The notes under the pieces: model-generated
The model's database searches: none
What the model was told of the DNA's origin: nothing
Seen by the model: the letters and a program-made list of their open reading frames with translations, nothing else
Made by a program: the position numbers and the translations under genes
Shown: positions 52,895 through 58,015 of the stretch, piece by piece
Layout: each line of letters begins with the position of its first letter
Position numbering within the stretch: position 1 is the first letter of the stretch
Assembly: GCA_937888715.1 (NCBI GenBank)
Contig: CALARU010000387.1
Location: 1-58,015 of the forward strand
DNA length: 58,015 bases
Reading direction: 5' to 3'
Source: an uncultured Planctomycetaceae bacterium
GTDB taxonomy: Bacteria > Planctomycetota > Planctomycetia > Gemmatales > Gemmataceae

Positions 52895-53755
52895 ATGTTG
52901 TGGAAAGTTAAAGACAAATTATTCGATCTTACAGAACGCCCATTGGTCATGGGCATTCTTAATGTTACGCCAGATAGCTTTTCTGATGGCGGAGCGCATT
53001 TTTCTACTGCCTCTGCCGTTGATCATGCTTTACGAATGGAAGATCAGGGCGCAGATATAATCGATATAGGTGGAGAATCCACTAGGCCCGGGGCCCTTCC
53101 TGTTTCCCTTGATGATGAAAAAGCAAGAATTCTTCCTGTAATTGAAAAGTTGGCAGGAAGGCTCGGTTCCTGTATTTCAGTTGATACGACCAAAAGTCAA
53201 GTTGCAGAGGCAGCGATAGATCTTGGCGCCCACATAATAAACGATATTAGCGCCCTTACTTTTGATCCTGCAATGTTGGATTTGGTAGGGAAGAAAACTT
53301 GTGGCTGGGTTATAATGCATATTAAAGGAACTCCTGCAAATATGCAGCAAAATCCTTCTTACAACAATATTGTCGCTGAGGTTTCAAGCTTTTTGAGCCA
53401 GCGGTATCAGATAATGGTTATGGCTGGTGTTGATCCCTTGTCGGTAAGCATTGATCCGGGTATAGGGTTTGGAAAAACTTATGATCATAATCTTGAACTG
53501 ATTACCGGGTTTACTTCTTTGAAAAAAATAGGATTGCCTATTTGCCTTGGAGTATCTCGTAAAAAGTTCCTGCAGACTTTATTAGGAAGAAAAATGGAGG
53601 AAAGGCTTGCAGGAACGCTTGCTGTCTTGTCTTATTCCTTATTGCATGATTCTGCACAGATTTTTAGAGTGCATGATGTTATTCAAACGAGAGACCTCGT
53701 GACAACCATTAAAGCGCTACAAGCTTTTACTATGAAACAAAATCCCGTACTTTAA
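52895..53755 (+). CDS. folP: Dihydropteroate synthase
   Basis: Folate-pathway enzyme joining 7,8-dihydropterin pyrophosphate with p-aminobenzoate; the sulfonamide target. The 286 residues show LVMGILNVTPDSFSDGG (about 17-33), DIIDIGGESTRPGA (about 55-68), ISVDTTKSQVAEAAIDLGA (about 94-112), INDISAL, MHIKGTPANMQQNP (about 144-157), SIDPGIGFGKTYDHN (about 189-203) and RVHDVIQTRD near the end. The ATG follows GGAG by 7 nt. It directly precedes cdaA, an arrangement found in several Gram-negative groups. Confidence 0.95.
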   Translation: MLWKVKDKLFDLTERPLVMGILNVTPDSFSDGGAHFSTASAVDHALRMEDQGADIIDIGGESTRPGALPVSLDDEKARILPVIEKLAGRLGSCISVDTTKSQVAEAAIDLGAHIINDISALTFDPAMLDLVGKKTCGWVIMHIKGTPANMQQNPSYNNIVAEVSSFLSQRYQIMVMAGVDPLSVSIDPGIGFGKTYDHNLELITGFTSLKKIGLPICLGVSRKKFLQTLLGRKMEERLAGTLAVLSYSLLHDSAQIFRVHDVIQTRDLVTTIKALQAFTMKQNPVL

Positions 53756-53781
53756 TTGTTTAGAGTTGGAGAGCCTTTAAT

Positions 53782-54627
53782 TTGTATGAAAGAATCCTTC
53801 ACACTTGGGAAATGCTTGATGCAAGGGCGATTGTGCAAATTGCAATCCTTGCCGTTGCCATTTTCTTCCTGCTCCAATTCCTAGGGCGAAGCCGAGGTAT
53901 GGGGGTTGTGCGTGCCTTTGGGTTGGTTGTGGTAGGCATCTTTCTTTCTGCCCAAATTCTTGTCAGTATCTTTAATCTAACTGTTGTTGGTAGAATCCTT
54001 GATTATCTACTAGCTACCATGCTTCTTGCCTTGCTGGTTATTTTTCAGCCCGAATTAAGGAGGGGCTTGATGTGGTTGGGAAAATATGGCGTTTTGTATG
54101 CCATCACCTCTTCTAGCAAACGCCCTGTTGTTGATAAACTTTCGGATGCTGCTGAAGTTCTTGCGGGGCAATTTGTAGGCGCATTGATTGCTATCGAAAG
54201 GGAAATACCTCTTACGGTTTATGTTGAAACAGGAACTCGGGTTGATGCTGAAGTTTCCCCACTTTTGATCCGGGCGATTTTTCAAAAGCAAAGCCCTCTT
54301 CATGATGGTGCCATGATTGTAAGTAATGGCCGAATTTTAGCTGCAGGGTGTCAGTTGCCATTGTCTCCCGTCGAAGTGAGTTCTAAAGATCTGCATGGGA
54401 TGAGGCATAGGGCAGCTTTGGGCACTAGTGAAGAAACAGACGCAATTTTGCTTGTCGTTAGTGAAGAAACGGGCAGGATTACTTTGGCTTCAGCCGGGCA
54501 ATTAGAAGTAGTTCCGAGAGAAAATCTTTCTCGAAGGTTGGCTGAACTTCTTGAATCTAATACCACCCATGTTCGAAAAATTAAAGAAAAGGCAAACAAA
54601 AATCAAGAAGCAGATAGAGTAACTTGA
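53782..54627 (+). CDS. cdaA: Diadenylate cyclase CdaA (cyclic di-AMP synthase)
   Basis: Membrane-bound enzyme making cyclic di-AMP from two ATP. The 281 residues have three N-terminal membrane helices (about 17-36, 41-60, 66-84) and a DisA_N domain (about 100-265). The catalytic motifs are LHDGAMIVSNG (DGA, about 173-183) and MRHRAALGTSEETDA (RHR, about 211-225). The start is TTG with GGAGAG 8 nt upstream; no in-frame ATG is near. The following gene encodes a YbbR/CdaR-type partner, the standard regulator of this enzyme. Here folP lies upstream and no glmM lies downstream. Confidence 0.94.
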   Translation: MYERILHTWEMLDARAIVQIAILAVAIFFLLQFLGRSRGMGVVRAFGLVVVGIFLSAQILVSIFNLTVVGRILDYLLATMLLALLVIFQPELRRGLMWLGKYGVLYAITSSSKRPVVDKLSDAAEVLAGQFVGALIAIEREIPLTVYVETGTRVDAEVSPLLIRAIFQKQSPLHDGAMIVSNGRILAAGCQLPLSPVEVSSKDLHGMRHRAALGTSEETDAILLVVSEETGRITLASAGQLEVVPRENLSRRLAELLESNTTHVRKIKEKANKNQEADRVT

Positions 54628-54648
54628 TTAGTTGCGAGGTACATTAAA

Positions 54649-55695
54649 GTGGACTATAAAATTTTCTTGAATTGGCTGAAGTTTAAATGGGTTGATCGGT
54701 TTAGCTCTCTTGCAGTGGCCTTTGCCTTGGCGCTGATGGCGTGGCTTTACGGCAGCAATCGCGATCAGGAAATTATCGATAATGTAACTATTCCTGTGGT
54801 GGTTTCCCTGAATCCTCTGCAGCAAGATCATTTTATGCTTGATGTTGTTTCAAATATGAAGGTTCATGTTTCTTTTTCCGGATCACCATTGAAAATCCGC
54901 GAGTTTCAAAGGTCACTTGAACATGATGAATGCGTTTCCAAAATTGAATACAGTGTTACTGAAGAGCGGTTGGGGGAATACAAGTTTGGCGATAACGTTG
55001 TAGTATCAGAAAGTGATATCCCGGTTCCTCAAGGGGTAAGGGCAAGGATGGTGGATGGTAAAAACAAAATCCCAGTAACAGTGTACCGGGTAGGAGAGAA
55101 ATTAATTCCTGTTCGATTAGAAAGTGGAATGGAAGGTTCGGTGTTAAACCAGATTTTAATCCAGCCTGCATCCGTATTGGTCAAGGGGCCCATCGAAATA
55201 TTAGAACGCACAAAAAGTATGCCCACGCATTTTACTGCTATCCCCTTTAGCCCTATGGGTTTTCAAAACAATGTTTCGCAGTCTGTTCGTGTTTCTGTTG
55301 TGGAGGAACTTGAAGGGAAGCCCGTGCGGGTTTTGCCTTCGAAAGTTTTGATTAGATCCATTCCTGAACCAAAAAAGATTTACGATCTTTCTGATGTTTC
55401 GATTCGCTTTCTTTGCCCTTCTAATTTTGCATTTAAGCCAAGGTTTACTGATGAACGGTCTGCGAAATTAGATATTAAAATACAAGGCCCGGTTTTAAGT
55501 GATCTTCCTAAGATTCTTGCTTATATAGATCTTACCGCTAGGCCAGGTACCCCAGGGTTGAATGTGGAGTCTGTTAAATTGCAACTTCCTCGAGAATTTT
55601 TATTGCTGGAAGAGTTTACAAGGGAAAGAACCATAGAATTAATACCATTAGAGGGTGCCAAGAAAACTACAGGCCCATTGGGTGCGGCGCCCTGA
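54649..55695 (+). CDS. YbbR-domain protein, CdaR-like regulator of CdaA
   Basis: Membrane-anchored protein of 348 residues with one N-terminal helix (about 19-37, LAVAFALALMAWLYG) and extracytoplasmic YbbR repeats (domain starts near 45, 125, 200 and 260). Each contains a TIPVVV/PVTVYR-type strand pattern (NVTIPVVVSL, KIPVTVYRV, SQSVRVSV, SVKLQLP). In characterised species CdaR modulates CdaA from outside the membrane. The GTG start follows GAGG by 10 nt. It is 21 bp after cdaA. It ends 25 bp before proA. Confidence 0.88.
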   Translation: MDYKIFLNWLKFKWVDRFSSLAVAFALALMAWLYGSNRDQEIIDNVTIPVVVSLNPLQQDHFMLDVVSNMKVHVSFSGSPLKIREFQRSLEHDECVSKIEYSVTEERLGEYKFGDNVVVSESDIPVPQGVRARMVDGKNKIPVTVYRVGEKLIPVRLESGMEGSVLNQILIQPASVLVKGPIEILERTKSMPTHFTAIPFSPMGFQNNVSQSVRVSVVEELEGKPVRVLPSKVLIRSIPEPKKIYDLSDVSIRFLCPSNFAFKPRFTDERSAKLDIKIQGPVLSDLPKILAYIDLTARPGTPGLNVESVKLQLPREFLLLEEFTRERTIELIPLEGAKKTTGPLGAAP

Positions 55696-55720
55696 TTAAA
55701 ACTCTAGGTGGAATTGTTTG

Positions 55721-56980
55721 ATGGATATTAAAAATTACGCTCAGGAAATAGCTTTTAAAGCCAGGAATACGGTTGCACAACTTGCAAATTTAAACACCCA
55801 GCGCAAGAATGATTGGCTATTGGCCGCATCGACTCGGTTGCTAAATGCCTCTGATAAAATCAGGGATGCAAACCAGATTGATCTTTCCAATGCTAAGGAA
55901 TTTTCTCTAAGCGCTTCCCAGATCGACCGGCTCACTATTACGCCTAAAAGATTGATTGAAATGGCCCGTTCGATGGCCGAAATTGCATCTCTCGAAGATC
56001 CCATTGGCAGGGTTCTGAAGGGTGGGTTTCGCCCTAATGGGTTGCAAGTACTCAAAGTCGGGGTTCCTTTAGGTGTGTTGTTTTTTATTTATGAGTCGAG
56101 GCCTAATGTTACCTCCGATGCTGCTGCGCTGAGTTTTAAAAGTGGAAATGCGATTATCCTACGCGGAGGCAAAGAAGCTTTAAACACTAATAAGGCTCTG
56201 GTTGAAATCCTTCAGGCTGAACTTATTAATTCTGGCCTTTCAATCGATGCAATTCAGCTTGTTCAAATTCCTGACCGTGAAGTTGTGGGTGAGTTGTTGT
56301 TGAAATCCGATCTTATTGATCTTGTTATTCCCCGAGGTGGGAAAGAACTTATTAAGCGTGTTTCTCTTGAAGCAACCATGCCCGTCATGAAGCACTTTGA
56401 TGGGAACTGCCATGTTTATGTTGAAGCGAGTGCAGATTTGGAGATGGCTGCAAAAATCCTAGTAAATTCGAAGTGCCAAAGGCCAGGCGTTTGTAATGCT
56501 GCTGAAAGCCTGCTTATCGATAAAAAAATAGCCCACCTCGCTTTGCCTGTTCTGCTTAAGGCACTATTCGCTTGTGGCGTGGAGGTTCGCGGTTGCCCAC
56601 TAAGTTGTTCTATCGTGTCAGATTTGAAAATAGCTTCAGAACAAGATTTTTCAGAAGAGTTCCTCGATCTAATTATTTCTGTTAAAATCGTTACGGATAT
56701 TGATGATGCAATCAGGCATATCAATAAGTATGGTTCCAAGCACACTGATGTAATTGTTACTTCAAGTTTGGCCGCTTCCCAGCAATTTGTAAGAGAAATT
56801 GATTCTGCAGCCGTGATTGTTAACGCTAGTTCAAGGTTTAATGATGGAGGCCAAATAGGCTTGGGGGCTGAAATCGGCATTAGCACAGATAAGTATCATG
56901 CGCGAGGTCCCTGCGGATTAAATGAACTAACTTCATATAAATATGTTATCATGGGAAATGGAAATATTAGGCAGGATTGA
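55721..56980 (+). CDS. proA: Gamma-glutamyl phosphate reductase
   Basis: Second enzyme of proline synthesis, reducing gamma-glutamyl phosphate with NADPH. The 419 residues match the family. Visible parts: the N-terminal helices, PLGVLFFIYESRPNVTSDAA (about 112-131), GNAIILRGGKEALNTNKAL (about 137-155), the catalytic Cys in NSKCQRPGVCNAAES (about 250-264) and HTDVIVTSS, with the close INASSRFNDGGQIGLGAEIG-like block near 370-390. The ATG at 55721 is preceded by AGGTGGAA; a TTG directly before it is in frame. No proB is visible. Confidence 0.95.
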   Translation: MDIKNYAQEIAFKARNTVAQLANLNTQRKNDWLLAASTRLLNASDKIRDANQIDLSNAKEFSLSASQIDRLTITPKRLIEMARSMAEIASLEDPIGRVLKGGFRPNGLQVLKVGVPLGVLFFIYESRPNVTSDAAALSFKSGNAIILRGGKEALNTNKALVEILQAELINSGLSIDAIQLVQIPDREVVGELLLKSDLIDLVIPRGGKELIKRVSLEATMPVMKHFDGNCHVYVEASADLEMAAKILVNSKCQRPGVCNAAESLLIDKKIAHLALPVLLKALFACGVEVRGCPLSCSIVSDLKIASEQDFSEEFLDLIISVKIVTDIDDAIRHINKYGSKHTDVIVTSSLAASQQFVREIDSAAVIVNASSRFNDGGQIGLGAEIGISTDKYHARGPCGLNELTSYKYVIMGNGNIRQD

Positions 56981-57020
56981 TTTTACAACCTTAACATCAA
57001 ACTTTAGGCAGGAGAGCATC

Positions 57021-58015
57021 ATGGATCCAATGTTAATCATGATATGCCTGTTTATGGTTGTTACGGTAATGTTTTTTGTGGTGTTAAGCTTTCGCCGTGA
57101 TGGGGAAAACCAAAAAATTACTGGCCTTTCGCCTGTTTCTAGGCAACATCTTGAGATCTATCAGGGAGAAGAGATTCCTGTTTGGCTCATGGAAAAAACC
57201 AAGAATAAGATTAATAATTATCTCGAAAACGGTATGGTCATGCGAGTCGAGGGCATGCTTAGGCCGGGGCTGGATTATGTTGTTGTGGTCCGGTCACTTT
57301 TGGAATTAGGTACGAATCAAGCGTTTGAAATCCTGCAAAAAGCATTCGGGAAAACCCATTCGAAAGATCCACTCGAAGATTTATGGTATGCAATTGATAT
57401 AACCAACGCCCTAAGGCAGGTAAATCGAGACAAGAAACTTCCTGAGATTGTTGACTATCTTTGCCAGCGTAGAGAATTGGCAATTGCACCTTTATTTGCT
57501 GCAGAGATTGTAAGCTTTGATTCTTTCCCAGAATTGCTTAAATCGCCAATACCTGAAGAAAGAAATCTTGCAGTAGTAGTGTTATCGATGGCGATGGATG
57601 GCCTGCAATCTGGGATATCGCTTGAAGTTTTTGCAGAGGCAAAAATAGGCAGCATTTATGAACTGGTTTGGGAAAATCGTATTCAATACAATTGTTCAGC
57701 ACTTGTTGTGCTTTTTCAAAATGGGATCAGGTTTTTAAGGCGATATCACGGGATGAATGAGGTTCTAGAACGGGAATTACAAAACCCTGAAGATTTTCGT
57801 TGGCAAATCATGCGCTTAGATGCACTTGAATCTTCCTTGAAATCTTATCTTTCCAATGCTCAAACATCGCTAGTGCATCAGCTTGAAAAATCATCTTGGG
57901 CGGAACACCGCGATGTCCTACGGGCCCTTTATTCTTTAAAATGCGCTCCGCCTGTTTCAGCTTGGGAATGGCTTGCAGATCCTGGTTACCCCTACAAATC
58001 TTTTGTCTGGGAACT
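57021..58015 (+). CDS. Membrane-anchored hypothetical protein, cut by window edge
   Basis: An open frame without stop runs from the ATG at 57021 to the window end, at least 331 residues. It is preceded by AGGAGAG 8-10 nt upstream. The N terminus is one membrane helix (about 3-24, MLIMICLFMVVTVMFFVVL). Then comes a soluble, Leu/Glu-rich, probably helical cytoplasmic region with LEDLWYAIDITNALRQV near 115 and LVVLFQNGIRFLRRYHG near 235. No conserved enzyme motif is recognised. It follows proA by 40 bp and may be in the same operon. The C terminus is missing, so no function is proposed. Confidence 0.8.
   Translation, partial: MDPMLIMICLFMVVTVMFFVVLSFRRDGENQKITGLSPVSRQHLEIYQGEEIPVWLMEKTKNKINNYLENGMVMRVEGMLRPGLDYVVVVRSLLELGTNQAFEILQKAFGKTHSKDPLEDLWYAIDITNALRQVNRDKKLPEIVDYLCQRRELAIAPLFAAEIVSFDSFPELLKSPIPEERNLAVVVLSMAMDGLQSGISLEVFAEAKIGSIYELVWENRIQYNCSALVVLFQNGIRFLRRYHGMNEVLERELQNPEDFRWQIMRLDALESSLKSYLSNAQTSLVHQLEKSSWAEHRDVLRALYSLKCAPPVSAWEWLADPGYPYKSFVWE

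Noticed and set aside
1..58015. tRNA/rRNA genes, CRISPR arrays, insertion sequences, prophage or att sites
   Set aside because: No cloverleaf-like sequence, repeat-spacer array, transposase, integrase or flanking repeat was recognised on reading both strands.

Overview
The window is a gene-dense piece of a Gram-negative bacterial chromosome of moderate-to-low GC (by eye a little over 40%). It carries 43 protein-coding genes, including one cut by the right edge. No RNA genes, insertion sequences, integrases or CRISPR arrays were recognised, and no gene-free stretch exceeds 300 bases (the longest, about 277 bases, lies before parA). Outer-membrane biology is clear: TolC-like, RND, LptE, ExbB/ExbD and many lipoprotein signals. 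A planctomycete or other PVC-superphylum member is the best guess. This is an inference from a two-domain DUF3467 protein, an ExbB-ExbD-ExbD cluster with an alpha/alpha-toroid (prenyltransferase-like) protein, a FabI of the plant/chlamydial type, a very large TolC-like lipoprotein and HEAT-repeat proteins. TTG and GTG starts are frequent.

Left part (1-7.6 kb, minus strand): a MacAB/TolC-like efflux operon in the order TolC-like lipoprotein, adaptor, ATPase, permease, purine nucleoside phosphorylase. The adaptor appears to start inside the TolC-like gene, giving a 149-bp out-of-frame overlap. At 7.7-14.4 kb there are an enoyl-reductase-like MDR protein, a lipoprotein with a degenerate M48-protease fold, a complete ribose-type ABC importer (binding protein, double ATPase, permease, all tightly coupled) and, convergently, prs. 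With the nucleoside phosphorylase these suggest ribose or nucleoside salvage.

14.6-23.5 kb: a TetR repressor diverges from an RND operon (one adaptor, two different pump subunits). A good sigma70-like promoter is followed directly by a 28-bp palindrome placed over the expected start site. 23.5-26.1 kb: an XPB-type helicase overlaps a DUF790/Bax1-type nuclease, a repair pair best known from archaea. Next come trpE, a small zinc-ribbon membrane protein, the tandem DUF3467 protein, hrpB, gnd, an O-methyltransferase-like gene and fabI.

35-43 kb (minus strand): a secreted low-complexity/HEAT protein, then a separate operon, exbB-exbD-exbD-membrane protein-toroid protein, ending in a strong terminator. 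The toroid protein has a TonB-like layout (one membrane helix, then an acidic/proline-rich linker), so this may be an energised envelope machine with an unusual terminal domain. It is the main candidate for an undescribed system. A UDP-glucuronate decarboxylase and glycogen phosphorylase follow.

46.7-58 kb: an ABC-2 exporter pair, then a long plus-strand series: parA, ybeY, recO, a BamD-like repeat lipoprotein, lptE, folP, cdaA, cdaR (cyclic di-AMP synthesis and its regulator), proA, and a truncated membrane-anchored protein at the edge.
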